From Myxococcaceae bacterium JPH2 (GTDB taxonomy: Bacteria; Myxococcota; Myxococcia; Myxococcales; Myxococcaceae), in the NCBI GenBank assembly GCA_016458225.1, contig JAEMGR010000010.1, positions 309,969 through 373,968 on the forward strand: a DNA stretch of 64,000 nucleotides. The letters run 5' to 3'. The position numbers were made by a program, and so were the translations under genes. Under the pieces are notes generated by a model, which was given only the letters and a program-made list of their open reading frames with translations, did no database searches and was not told where the DNA came from. Each line of letters starts with the position of its first letter. The stretch's first letter is position 1. This document shows, piece by piece, positions 54,070 through 62,758 of this stretch.

Positions 54070-56166
54070 TTATGGGCGGTCCTCCCCCTCGGGGCCTTCC
54101 AGGGAGCGGGGCGGAAGCGCCTCCGGTGGCGCGTCCGAGACCTCCGCCACCGCCCCCGCGGGCGACGGGGTGTTGCGCGCATACGGCGCCTCCTCCCCGG
54201 TGGGCAGTTCCTCGATGAACCGGGATACCCGGAGGAGGACCCGCTCCCCGTCCCGAGGCCGGGACGACTCGGGGTAGACCAGGGCCAGCTCGTCCCGGGC
54301 CCGGGTGACCGCGACGTAGAAGAGGCGGCGCTCTTCCTCCTCGTCCTCCGGCAGCCGGGCGACCGCGGTGAGCGGAAACCGGCCCTCGATCAGCCAGAGG
54401 ACGAACACGGCCCGCCACTCCAGCCCCTTGGCCTGGTGCACGGTGGAGAGCGTGAGCTGCGTCTCCGGAGCCTCTCCGCCCAAGGCGCCGCGCGCCGAGA
54501 ACTCGGCCACCAGCGCGATGTCGGCCAGGAAGTGCGACAGGTCCTCGAAGCGGGCGGCGAACTCCGCGAGCTGACGCAGGTCGTCCTCGCGGCGCTCCTC
54601 CTCGGAGAACTCCGCCCGGAGCTGCTCGGCGTAGCCCCCGGACAGCACGGCCTCGATGAGGGTGCCGGGCGCGCGCGCGGCCTCGGGCCGGGTGAGGACG
54701 CCCAGCACCTGGGCGAAGCGCCCGAAGCCCTCGGTGGCCTTGCGCGGCACGAGGGCGCGCACCTCCGAGCGACCGAGCCCCTCGGCCAAGGAGATGCCCT
54801 CGGGGAGCGCGCGCAGGGCGGTCCACAGGTGCTCGGCGCTCGCGGAGCCCACGCCGGGCACGCGCTGGATGATCCGCTTGAAGGCCAGCTCGTCCGCCGG
54901 GTTGTGCACCAGCTTCAGGTAGGCGAGCACGTCCTTCACGTGGGCCTGCTCGAAGAAGCGCACCCCGGAGCGCACGCGGAACGGGATGTCTCGCCGGGTC
55001 AGCTCCAGCTGCAGCTCCAGCGAGTGGCTGTGCGCCCGGTACAGGACGGCCATGTCCTCCAGGCTCAGTCCCTGCTCGCGCAGCGCGTGGACGCGCTGGG
55101 CCACGAACGCGGCCTGCTCCAGTCCGTCCAGCGTGCCGACGACGCGCGGCATCACGCCCGCGGGGCGCTCGGCCGTCAGGGCCTTGGGGAACTGGCGCGT
55201 GTTCTTCGCGATGGAGGCGTTGGCCAGCCGGAGGATCTCCGGCGTCGAGCGGTAGTTGCGCGTGAGCGGATGCAGCGCGCAGCCCGGGTAGCGCACCGGG
55301 AAGTCGACGATGTTGGACAGCTCCGCGCCTCGGAAGCTGTAGATGGACTGGCAGTCGTCGCCCACCACGGTGAGGTTCTTGCGCTCCCCCGCCAGGAGGT
55401 CGACGAGGTCGCCCTGGAGCGGGTTGGTGTCCTGGTACTCATCCACGAGCACGCACTGGAAGCGCTCGGTGAGCTCCGCGCGGACGGACGCGTGCTCGAC
55501 CAGGAGGCGCTTCAGGTGCGCCAGAAGGTCGTCGTAGTCCATCAGGTGCATCTGCGCCTTGCGCTGCTGGAAGCGCGCGGCGGTGGCGAACATCTCGGGG
55601 GCCACGGGCAGGAACTGAGGCCGGCGCTCCACCAGCACACGCGACACCGGCTGCTGGAGGTTCGTGGCCAGTGACACCACGTCCAGCACCGCGTCGGCCC
55701 TGGGAAAGCGCTTGTCGCTCTTGAGCTTGCGCTCCGCCAGGCACGTGGACATGAGGTCGCGCGAGTCCTCGCGGTCCAGCACGGTGAAGCCGCGCGAGAA
55801 GCCGAGCAGCCCCGCGTACTGCCGCAGCAAGAGGTGCGCGGCGTGATGGAAGGTGCCAGCCAGGATGCGCCGCGTGTCCACCACGGCGCCCGCCAGCTCC
55901 TCCACGCGCCGGGTCATCTCTCGCGCGGCCTTGTTGGTGAAGGTGAGCAGGAGGATGCCGTCTGGCGACACCCCGCGCTCCAGCATCCGCGCCACGCGGA
56001 ACGTCAGGGTGCGCGTCTTGCCCGAGCCCGCCCCGGCGATGACGAGCACGGGGCCTGGATCCGCCTCGACCGCCGCGAGCTGCTCGGCGTTGAGGAGCGC
56101 GGCGTAGTCGATGCCCAGCGAGGGCGTCGCTGGAGGCTGAATCGACGAGGGCGCGCGCGTGAGCAT
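54070..56166 (-). CDS. UvrD/PcrA-family DNA helicase
   Basis: This 698-residue superfamily 1A 3'-5' helicase for DNA repair and replication restart has motif I VIAGAGSGKTRTL at residue 42 and motif Ia LLTFTNKAAREM. Motif II is LVDEYQDTN near 225, and motif III with VVGDDCQSIYSFRGAE near 250. Later motifs are NYRSTPEILRLA near 290, STVHQAKGLEWRAVFV near 575 and RRLFYVAVTRARDEL near 620. All helicase motifs are present. The C-terminus ends in a Pro/Glu-rich tail. Which of UvrD, PcrA or Rep it corresponds to cannot be settled here. Confidence 0.93.
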   Translation of the reverse strand: MLTRAPSSIQPPATPSLGIDYAALLNAEQLAAVEADPGPVLVIAGAGSGKTRTLTFRVARMLERGVSPDGILLLTFTNKAAREMTRRVEELAGAVVDTRRILAGTFHHAAHLLLRQYAGLLGFSRGFTVLDREDSRDLMSTCLAERKLKSDKRFPRADAVLDVVSLATNLQQPVSRVLVERRPQFLPVAPEMFATAARFQQRKAQMHLMDYDDLLAHLKRLLVEHASVRAELTERFQCVLVDEYQDTNPLQGDLVDLLAGERKNLTVVGDDCQSIYSFRGAELSNIVDFPVRYPGCALHPLTRNYRSTPEILRLANASIAKNTRQFPKALTAERPAGVMPRVVGTLDGLEQAAFVAQRVHALREQGLSLEDMAVLYRAHSHSLELQLELTRRDIPFRVRSGVRFFEQAHVKDVLAYLKLVHNPADELAFKRIIQRVPGVGSASAEHLWTALRALPEGISLAEGLGRSEVRALVPRKATEGFGRFAQVLGVLTRPEAARAPGTLIEAVLSGGYAEQLRAEFSEEERREDDLRQLAEFAARFEDLSHFLADIALVAEFSARGALGGEAPETQLTLSTVHQAKGLEWRAVFVLWLIEGRFPLTAVARLPEDEEEERRLFYVAVTRARDELALVYPESSRPRDGERVLLRVSRFIEELPTGEEAPYARNTPSPAGAVAEVSDAPPEALPPRSLEGPEGEDRP

Positions 56167-56212
56167 GGGCGCGGAGACTCTAATCGCCAGCCGCGCGCGT
56201 GCCAGTGTTGGA

Positions 56213-57898
56213 TCAGGGCTTCGGCGCGGATGCGAGACGGGCAGCGGCCACCGCGCGCACCTCGGGCGAAGGATCCCGGTCCTTCGCGCGCTCCAACAGG
56301 ATGCGGCCCACCTGCTGGGGCAGCTTCGCGCTCACGGCCTGCAACGCCGCCGAGCGCTCCGTCACGCCCTGCGCCAGCCGCTCTCCCACCTGCTCGTCCG
56401 CGCACGTGCGGGCGTTGGGGGTCTGCTGTCGCAGCAGCAGCTCCGCGTCCGCCAGCCGGGCCTCGGCCAGCCGCAGCGCATCCGTCGCGGTGCGCTCGAA
56501 GGTCGCCAGGTCCTCGGAGAACTCGGTGCGGGCGGCGCGAGCACGCGCGATGGCCTGCGTGGCGAGGCGGGCGTCCACCACCGCGGCGCACAACTGACGC
56601 GCGGCGGCCAGGGGCACTCCCCCCTCGGAGGACACGGTCTGCTCCCGGGCCACGTCCTGCGCCCACAGCGCGAGCTGTCGCGCCGCCACGGCCGCGGAGA
56701 AGGGCTGCTTCCGCTCCTCGCGGATGTGGATCCACCGCCACAGCACGACCGGATCCGGCGACCCGGCGTCGAAGGCCCGCTGATACTCGGTGGCCGCCAG
56801 CTCCAACTGCCCGCGCAGGTCCAGGAGCGCGGCCTCCGTGAGGTACATCTCCGCGCTGCTCGCGCGCTCGTGGAGTCCCTCCAGGCGGCTGGCCACCTCG
56901 TACTCGGCCACCTCCGGAGGCAGCGCCGTGAGCACCGTGCGCAGCGACGCGAGCGCGTTCTGGCGGATCAGCGGGTTGCGCGCCGAGCGCAGCGCCTCCA
57001 GCAACGGATCCAACACGCGCACCGTGACGTGCTGTCCCAGCTCCTGCGCGGCCTGCCAGCGGTCCAGCGGATCCGGCGCCACGAGCGCCCGCTGGAGATC
57101 CTCCACGCCCCGCAGGTAGTGGCCCGGCAGCGAGGCCCGCACGAGCGGCTCCGGGCGCTGGAACGCGGCCTGCTCCGCGCGCGCCTGGGCGAGCCGCGCC
57201 GGGAACCGCGTCAGCTTGGGCCCCAGGGGATGCCCCTTCACCTTCGCCTCGGCCTCGTCCACCAGCCCCGAGACGAGCAGCCCCTCCACCTCCAGCTCCA
57301 GCAGCCGGACACGCGCCTCTTCGCGGTGCCGCCCCGCCGGGTACTGCTTCAGGTAGGCGAACAGCGGCGTCGCCCCCGAGGCCCGCGTGAAGGACTGATC
57401 ATCCAGGCGCGCCTCCAGCTCCTGGCGGCGCGGATCCTCCGGCGCCTCGCGCATGAGGGACGCCAGCCGCTGCGCGTCGGTGCCGTCGGCCAGCTCTCGC
57501 TGCTCGCACGTGAGCAGCTCCGCCCGCGCCTCGTCCTTGTGGGCGCCGTCCGGGTGGTCCGCGAGGAACTGACGCCACGCCGAGGCGCTGTTCGCCTCCT
57601 TCGCGGCATTGAAGCGAAGGCCCTCCAGCAACGTCCGAGCCGTGCGCGCCTGGGCCGCCTCCGGGTACGTCTCCAGGAAGCGCTTGTAGGCAATCACCGA
57701 ATGCAGCCGCTTGGCGTCCTCGAACTCCAGCTCCTCCAGACGCGCCTCGGCGGCGTCCGCGTCCGCGTGCTTCGGGTTGGCGCGCAGGAAGTCGCGGTAG
57801 CCCTGCACGGTGTCCACCTGGGTCGCGCGCTCGTACGCAGAGGGCACACACCCGGAGGCCAGCAGCAGGACGACAAGGGCACGGCGAAGTCGTGGCAT
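56213..57898 (-). CDS. Lipoprotein with helical (TPR/HEAT-like) repeats
   Basis: This 561-residue protein has a lipoprotein signal (RALVVLLLASGC). The N-terminal region has repeats of the form GYRDFLRANPKHADADAAEA and YKRFLETYPEAAQARTAR, like TPR or Sel1-type units, then a HEAT-like middle (LEALRSARNPLIRQNALASL). It should sit in a membrane facing the periplasm and act as a scaffold. The start at 57898 (MPRLRRA) is set by the signal peptide; an ATG 28 codons upstream is rejected. Partner unknown. Confidence 0.75.
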   Translation of the reverse strand: MPRLRRALVVLLLASGCVPSAYERATQVDTVQGYRDFLRANPKHADADAAEARLEELEFEDAKRLHSVIAYKRFLETYPEAAQARTARTLLEGLRFNAAKEANSASAWRQFLADHPDGAHKDEARAELLTCEQRELADGTDAQRLASLMREAPEDPRRQELEARLDDQSFTRASGATPLFAYLKQYPAGRHREEARVRLLELEVEGLLVSGLVDEAEAKVKGHPLGPKLTRFPARLAQARAEQAAFQRPEPLVRASLPGHYLRGVEDLQRALVAPDPLDRWQAAQELGQHVTVRVLDPLLEALRSARNPLIRQNALASLRTVLTALPPEVAEYEVASRLEGLHERASSAEMYLTEAALLDLRGQLELAATEYQRAFDAGSPDPVVLWRWIHIREERKQPFSAAVAARQLALWAQDVAREQTVSSEGGVPLAAARQLCAAVVDARLATQAIARARAARTEFSEDLATFERTATDALRLAEARLADAELLLRQQTPNARTCADEQVGERLAQGVTERSAALQAVSAKLPQQVGRILLERAKDRDPSPEVRAVAAARLASAPKP

Positions 57899-58031
57899 TC
57901 GCGTCCAGCCATACCCCACCCGCCCCGCGCGGCAAACCCGAGGCCCGCCGTTCGGCTGGCTGGGTAGGTTTTTTGACGACACACCGAGCTGGGCCGAGCA
58001 TCGGCACCCAGGACGCTACAGGGAGGTTGTC

Positions 58032-58877
58032 ATGAGGCTGGGCGCGCTGCTGGCGATCATCGCGGTGACGACGGGCTGTGCCACGGGCTCACCCGTGGGC
58101 GGCTGGGTGGCCGCCGAGCCCGTCCGCTACCGGTCCGCGTCTCCCCCGGCCTTCCCCCGCGCGCCGCTGTCGGAGGACGTCCCCGCCACGCCGCCGCAGG
58201 TGGCTCGCCGGCCTCAGCGCCCGGCACCTGCTCCGGTGAAGACCTCGAAGCCCGGGGTTGCTCAGCGGCCCCGCGCCACTCCGCCCGCTCGGCAGGAGGC
58301 CCCGCGCCCCGCCCCTCGCGATCCGCGCGAGGTCGTGCTCGGCACGGCGCGGGGACTGGTGGGCCAACCCCAGGTCGTCGTGGGCGGGCGGACGTTCCCC
58401 TCGGACTGCACCGGGCTGGTGGAGGCCACCTATGCCCAGGCGGGCCTCTCCTTCCGAGGCAGCATCAAGCCGGGCGACAACGGCGTCACCGCGCTCTACC
58501 GCTACGCGAGGGCCCACGGCCGCGTGTACACGGACGGCCGTCCCGTCCCCGGAGACCTCGTCTTCTTCCGCGAGACGTACGATCAGAACCGCGATGGCCG
58601 CCGCAACGACGGGCTCACCCACGTGGGCCTGGTGGACACGGTGGGCTCGGACGGCACCGTGGTGGTCATCCACCGGGTGAAGCGCGGCGTCGTGCGCTAC
58701 CGGATGAACCTGGAGCGCCCCAACCTGCCGAGGGATCCGAAGACGGGCGCGGTGCTCAACGACATGCTGCGCAACCCGGGCCCGGGCCAGCCGCACGTGC
58801 TCACCGGGCAGCTCTTCGCCTCGTTCGGCAGCGTGCTGCCCGCGTCGTCTCGGCCCCTCGCGGTCGCGGCGCGATAA
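58032..58877 (+). CDS. NlpC/P60-like lipoprotein peptidase
   Basis: This 281-residue protein has a lipoprotein signal (LLAIIAVTTGCATGS), a long Pro/Ala/Arg-rich linker and a C-terminal cysteine-peptidase domain. The nucleophile is Cys in FPSDCTGLVEATYAQAG near residue 128. PVPGDLVFFRETYDQNRDG follows and the His is in LTHVGLVDTVG near residue 198. It should trim peptidoglycan in the periplasm. GGGAGG precedes the ATG. Divergent from the repeat lipoprotein gene. Confidence 0.85.
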   Translation: MRLGALLAIIAVTTGCATGSPVGGWVAAEPVRYRSASPPAFPRAPLSEDVPATPPQVARRPQRPAPAPVKTSKPGVAQRPRATPPARQEAPRPAPRDPREVVLGTARGLVGQPQVVVGGRTFPSDCTGLVEATYAQAGLSFRGSIKPGDNGVTALYRYARAHGRVYTDGRPVPGDLVFFRETYDQNRDGRRNDGLTHVGLVDTVGSDGTVVVIHRVKRGVVRYRMNLERPNLPRDPKTGAVLNDMLRNPGPGQPHVLTGQLFASFGSVLPASSRPLAVAAR

Positions 58878-58889
58878 GCGCAGCGAGCC

Positions 58890-60074
58890 TCACGAAGCGC
58901 GCGCGGTGCGGTCCCACGCCGCGCGCTGCGAGTTGCGCACGAAGCGCCAGAAGCCCACCACGATGGCCAGGTTCATGGTGACGAAGTAGTAGGCGACCGA
59001 CGCCACCCGCTTCGCCGTGCCGCGCTTGAGCACCCCTTCCCTGCCGAGCAGCGCGAGCGCGTAGAACAGCACCTGGCCGAACAGCGTCACCCGGTAGAAC
59101 GTCTGCTGGAGCAGGAAGAGGTTGGCCACCAGCGCGGCGGCCATCAGCGCGGGAGCGCACCAGCGCAGCAGCTTGTGCGACCAGAACGCGAACGCCGGGA
59201 AGCCCGCGGTCGGCAACAGGAGCCCCGGCACCATGCGGAGACTCTGGAAGTTGCCAGCGGCGATGCGGGCGCGACGGCCGAACTCCTTGCCGTAGTCCTC
59301 CGTCGTCTCCTCGTGCGCGACGGCCTCTTCCTCGTAGACGACCTTGAAGCCCTTCTCGAGGATGCGCAGCGGAATCACGAAGTCATCCACGATGGTGGAC
59401 GGCGGAAGCAGGGTGAAGAGCGTGCGACGGATGGCGTACAGCCCCCCGTTGGCACCTACCACCGCGCCCCGTCGTCCCTCGTACAGCTTGATGAGGGACT
59501 CGTAGCTCCAGTAGGCGCTCTCTTCGTAGTCCTGCTTCGTGGGGTTGTAGAGCTTGAGCTTGCCGCAGACGGCGCCGACCTCGGGGTCCTCGAAGTGGCG
59601 GACGATCCGCCGCACCGCCTCCGCGTCGATCATCGTGTTCGCGTCCGAGAGCAGCACGATGTCTCCTCGCGCTGTCGGAATGCAGCGGTTGAGCACCGTC
59701 GTCTTGCCCGCGCGCGGCGCCGGAGACAAACGCACCCGCTCATCTCGGCACTGGCTCACCAGTTCGTCCGTCCCATCGGATGAGCCATCCGAGCCGATCA
59801 ACACCTCGAAGCGGTCCACCGGATAGTCGAGCGCCAGGCTGTTCTCGAGCTTCTGCTCGATGCACGACGCCTCGTTGTAGGCCGCGACGACGAGGCTGAC
59901 CGTGGGCAGTGGCCCCATCGCCCGCTCGCTCGGCGCCTCGTCCTTGGAGCGCATGCGCCGGATGTCCTGGGCGACACGCGCGATGCCTTCGAGGACGAAC
60001 AGGCACAAGGGATAGAGAAAATACGTGTGCGCGAGCAGCAGCGCCGAGCACCAGAAGAAGACCTCCGCCATCAC
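58890..60074 (-). CDS. Membrane glycosyltransferase family 2 protein
   Basis: This 394-residue protein has an N-terminal membrane segment (FWCSALLLAHTYFLYPLCLF) and a GT-A domain with VSLVVAAYNEASCIEQKLEN near residue 58, IGSDGSSDGTDELV near 90, LLSDANTMID near 140 (D-x-N in place of DxD), GANGGLYAIRR near 205 and DDFVIPLRILEKG near 225. Three or four membrane segments follow. It resembles cellulose-synthase-like and poly-GlcNAc-type transferases, acting in exopolysaccharide or glycolipid synthesis. No export genes are adjacent. Confidence 0.88.
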   Translation of the reverse strand: MMAEVFFWCSALLLAHTYFLYPLCLFVLEGIARVAQDIRRMRSKDEAPSERAMGPLPTVSLVVAAYNEASCIEQKLENSLALDYPVDRFEVLIGSDGSSDGTDELVSQCRDERVRLSPAPRAGKTTVLNRCIPTARGDIVLLSDANTMIDAEAVRRIVRHFEDPEVGAVCGKLKLYNPTKQDYEESAYWSYESLIKLYEGRRGAVVGANGGLYAIRRTLFTLLPPSTIVDDFVIPLRILEKGFKVVYEEEAVAHEETTEDYGKEFGRRARIAAGNFQSLRMVPGLLLPTAGFPAFAFWSHKLLRWCAPALMAAALVANLFLLQQTFYRVTLFGQVLFYALALLGREGVLKRGTAKRVASVAYYFVTMNLAIVVGFWRFVRNSQRAAWDRTARAS

Positions 60075-60208
60075 CTTGCCTCCCGAACCCCGGCCTTCGA
60101 AGCCGCCAGGGAGGCAGCAAGACGCGTGCCCGTGCCGTCAGGCGCAAGCCCCCGCAATCCGGCCTCCACGCGAGGAGACCGCGGGCGCGGCCTGCACTTT
60201 CTCCAGGG

Positions 60209-62329
60209 CTAGGGCGTGGCGGGACGCGCGAGCGTCGGGGTGACGTCATCCAGCAGCCGGCGCGCCAGCTCGTGCTTGTTGTTGAGCGCCAGCACCTCGT
60301 CCAGCAGCGCCTTCGCGGCGGCGTCATCGCGCAGCTTCATCGCCAGCCGAGCACCCAGCACATAGGCGCGCATCAACGTCGGATCCCGCTCGCGCAGGGC
60401 TTGGAGCTCGGCGACCGTGACCGCGAGGGACTCGGGCGGAGAGCCGCCGTTGAGTCCGTATTCGGCGCGGACCAGCACGCTCCAACTGGGCGCGGACTCC
60501 ACTTGCCGCAGGCGCTCGGAGAGCCCCAGCGCTTGCCCCGCGCCGGTGACGGCCGCGTGGACTGCCTGGGCTTTGACCCGTGCTGCCACGGCCGATGCGG
60601 GCTCCACCTCGGGGGCCGCGCGAACGGACTGCATCAGCGCTTCGAGTTCCTGGGTCCGCTCGACAATCGACACCCGAAGCGTCTCCGCGTCGCGACCGAG
60701 CGCGGTCCGCTCCTCGGTGAGGGCGTTGACGCGCGCCTGCCAGTCCACCACCGCCCGAGTCCGCTCGAGTTCCGCGATGCGTCGAGCGATCAACTCAGCG
60801 CGCCACCGGAGGCGCTCGGCTTCCGCCTTCGAGTCATCGAGCCGCAGCGCGAGCGCCACGGCAAGCTCGGCCTGCGCCTCGGCGTAGCGCGGTGTGGAGG
60901 TGGTCAGCGCACGCAGTCCTTGGATGGCTTGCTCGCGGGAAGCGGCATCGTCGCGCCGCAGCAGCGCCACGGTCCGGTCCTTCTCCTTCACCGCCTCCAC
61001 GGGCATGTCCGCGTTGCGATCGCGCCACGCGGGGTACGCAAGGAAGGTGCTCAACCCCAAGCCCGCCACGACAGCGAGCCCCCACAACAATCGCTCCCAG
61101 GACAACCGGCTCCCGCTGCCCCGAGACGTGTCGACGGAATCGACGCGCACCGCGGCGAGCAGCTCAGGAGGCAAGTCCACCGAGCCACGGCGAGACACAC
61201 CCGACCGAGCGCCCGAGGACGACGGACTCTCGACAGCGGGCAGCGGCGCGAACGGGCGCAGCGTGTCCGAGCCCACCGGGGACGGCGGCTCGTATGGAAG
61301 CCGCACGCTCGAATCCGCCGAGTGCGCGGGGGCGCCGAAGATGGCGGTTCGCCGCACATCGGGAGTGGACGGAAGCCCGAGTCCGGCCTGGACCTCGGGC
61401 GGCAAGGCGATGGAACCCGAAGGCGAGGCCCCTTGCGAACCCGCGGTGTTCCCGAAGATGCGCGTGGTGTTTCCCGGCACGGGCGCGGCGCTGCGTGGGG
61501 ACAAGTCCGAGAGCGCGCCGAAGACGTTCGTCCCGTGCCCCGGCGTCGTGCCTCCCGTCTGCGCTACGGCCCCGAAGACGTTCGTCCCGTGCCCCGGCGC
61601 GGCGCTGCGCGCAGACAGGTCCGAGAGCGAACCGAACACGTGGGTCCCGTGTCCTGGCGCCGCGGCTCCGGAAGTTGCACCGGCGCCCGTCGGCGCGACT
61701 GCTCCGAAGACGTTCGTCGCGTTGCCGGCAGACGCACCACCGGGCGCAACGCTGGAGCCAGTCGGCGCCACGGCTCCGAACACATTCGTTGCGTTGCTCG
61801 GTGACGTCGCGCCGTGCCCGGAACGAGCGTCGAGTGCACCGAAGACATTCGTCTTGTTGCCCGGAGCCACTCCACTCGGGTTCGGCGCACCGCCCACCGG
61901 CGACAACACTCCGTAGCCTTGCGTCTTCCCCAGTGGCGCCAGCCCCTCATCCGAGCGCACCGCCCCGAACGACTGGGTCCTGTCCACCGCGATCGCCCTG
62001 GCGTCCCGCGCGGGCACGGCCCCAAAGCCCTGCGTCGCGTTCGGCACGGGCGTCGCGCCCGACTGGAGCGCCGAGCCAAAAATCTGCGTGGACCGCACAC
62101 CGGACGCCGGAGTCCCGAACGCCAGCGTCGAGTCCCCGACGCGCTCAACAGAACCCGGAACCGGCGTGGTCGCGCCCGCCATCGGCATCACGCCGACGAG
62201 CTGAGCCCCCGGAGGCGCCGCCACGAAGACATGGCGACACTCCGTGCACTGGACCGACGTGCCCCCTGGCGGAAGGAGTCGAGGGTCCAGGACATACTGC
62301 ATCGAGCACTGGGGGCAGGCGATCTCCAC
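60209..62329 (-). CDS. Zinc-ribbon membrane protein with T-x-x-F-G repeats and helical C-terminus
   Basis: This 706-residue protein starts with an MJ0042-type zinc ribbon (Cys5, Cys8, Cys28, Cys31). Thirteen copies of a T-x-x-F/Y-G motif follow in a Gly/Ala/Pro-rich low-complexity region (about residues 60-330). One membrane segment lies near residues 412-435 (LLWGLAVVAGLGLSTFLAYP), followed by an outer region with a coiled coil and TPR-like helices (YVLGARLAMKLRDDAAAKAL). The ribbon and repeats face the cytoplasm if the single segment is oriented with its basic flank inside. Such proteins occur in myxobacteria; function unknown. Confidence 0.72.
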   Translation of the reverse strand: MEIACPQCSMQYVLDPRLLPPGGTSVQCTECRHVFVAAPPGAQLVGVMPMAGATTPVPGSVERVGDSTLAFGTPASGVRSTQIFGSALQSGATPVPNATQGFGAVPARDARAIAVDRTQSFGAVRSDEGLAPLGKTQGYGVLSPVGGAPNPSGVAPGNKTNVFGALDARSGHGATSPSNATNVFGAVAPTGSSVAPGGASAGNATNVFGAVAPTGAGATSGAAAPGHGTHVFGSLSDLSARSAAPGHGTNVFGAVAQTGGTTPGHGTNVFGALSDLSPRSAAPVPGNTTRIFGNTAGSQGASPSGSIALPPEVQAGLGLPSTPDVRRTAIFGAPAHSADSSVRLPYEPPSPVGSDTLRPFAPLPAVESPSSSGARSGVSRRGSVDLPPELLAAVRVDSVDTSRGSGSRLSWERLLWGLAVVAGLGLSTFLAYPAWRDRNADMPVEAVKEKDRTVALLRRDDAASREQAIQGLRALTTSTPRYAEAQAELAVALALRLDDSKAEAERLRWRAELIARRIAELERTRAVVDWQARVNALTEERTALGRDAETLRVSIVERTQELEALMQSVRAAPEVEPASAVAARVKAQAVHAAVTGAGQALGLSERLRQVESAPSWSVLVRAEYGLNGGSPPESLAVTVAELQALRERDPTLMRAYVLGARLAMKLRDDAAAKALLDEVLALNNKHELARRLLDDVTPTLARPATP
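61340..62150 (-). repeat. Thirteen degenerate T-x-x-F-G protein repeats
   Basis: Units such as STQIFGS, ATQGFGA, RTQSFGA, KTNVFGA, ATNVFGA, GTHVFGS and TTRIFGN recur every 13-27 residues. At DNA level the later units share long stretches, for example two near-identical copies coding ATNVFGAVAPTG, indicating recent tandem duplication. Confidence 0.75.
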
Positions 62330-62338
62330 GATGTGTGC

Positions 62339-62755
62339 TTACCACACGGCCTCATCGACCGCCGACGGCCCCAGGTCCGTGACCGCACGCAGGGTCTCCA
62401 ACCGAGCCGGACCCACGCCCGCCACCGCGTCCACCTGCGTCCAGTCCGTGAACCCACCCCGCGCGGCTCGTGCCTCCACGAGACTCCGAGCCAGCCGCGA
62501 CCCCACGCCTGGGAGTCGCGCCAGCTCCGACTCCAGCGCGCGGTTGAGATCCAACTTCCGCCCGAGCGCGAGCGCCTGACCTCCCGTGGGCACCTCGCCC
62601 GGGCCGCACGTCGCCACGCCGTCGGACGTCAGCCGCACGTCCGCTGACGCACACTCCAACGACGTGGCCTGTGACGGCCACGTCCAGCGAGCCACCCACC
62701 CCACTCCCACCAACCCCGATGCGACGACCGCGAGCGCGGCGGTGCGGCTCGCCAC
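62339..62755 (-). CDS. ComEA-like helix-hairpin-helix protein
   Basis: This 138-residue protein has an N-terminal membrane anchor (AALAVVASGLVGVGWVA) and a C-terminal pair of helix-hairpin-helix motifs: LDLNRALESELARLPGVGSR and WTQVDAVAGVGPARLETLRA. This matches ComEA-type DNA-binding proteins, which bind incoming DNA in the periplasm during transformation, or related DNA-contact proteins. It begins at a GTG 3 bases after the lysC stop, so it may be in the same transcript. Confidence 0.75.
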   Translation of the reverse strand: MASRTAALAVVASGLVGVGWVARWTWPSQATSLECASADVRLTSDGVATCGPGEVPTGGQALALGRKLDLNRALESELARLPGVGSRLARSLVEARAARGGFTDWTQVDAVAGVGPARLETLRAVTDLGPSAVDEAVW

Positions 62756-62758
62756 CCG

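Noticed and set aside
52012-55674. 1220-codon plus-strand frame
   Set aside because: Although the longest frame in the window, it is antisense to the Hsp70 and helicase genes, and it is full of low-complexity Arg/Gln/His sequence.
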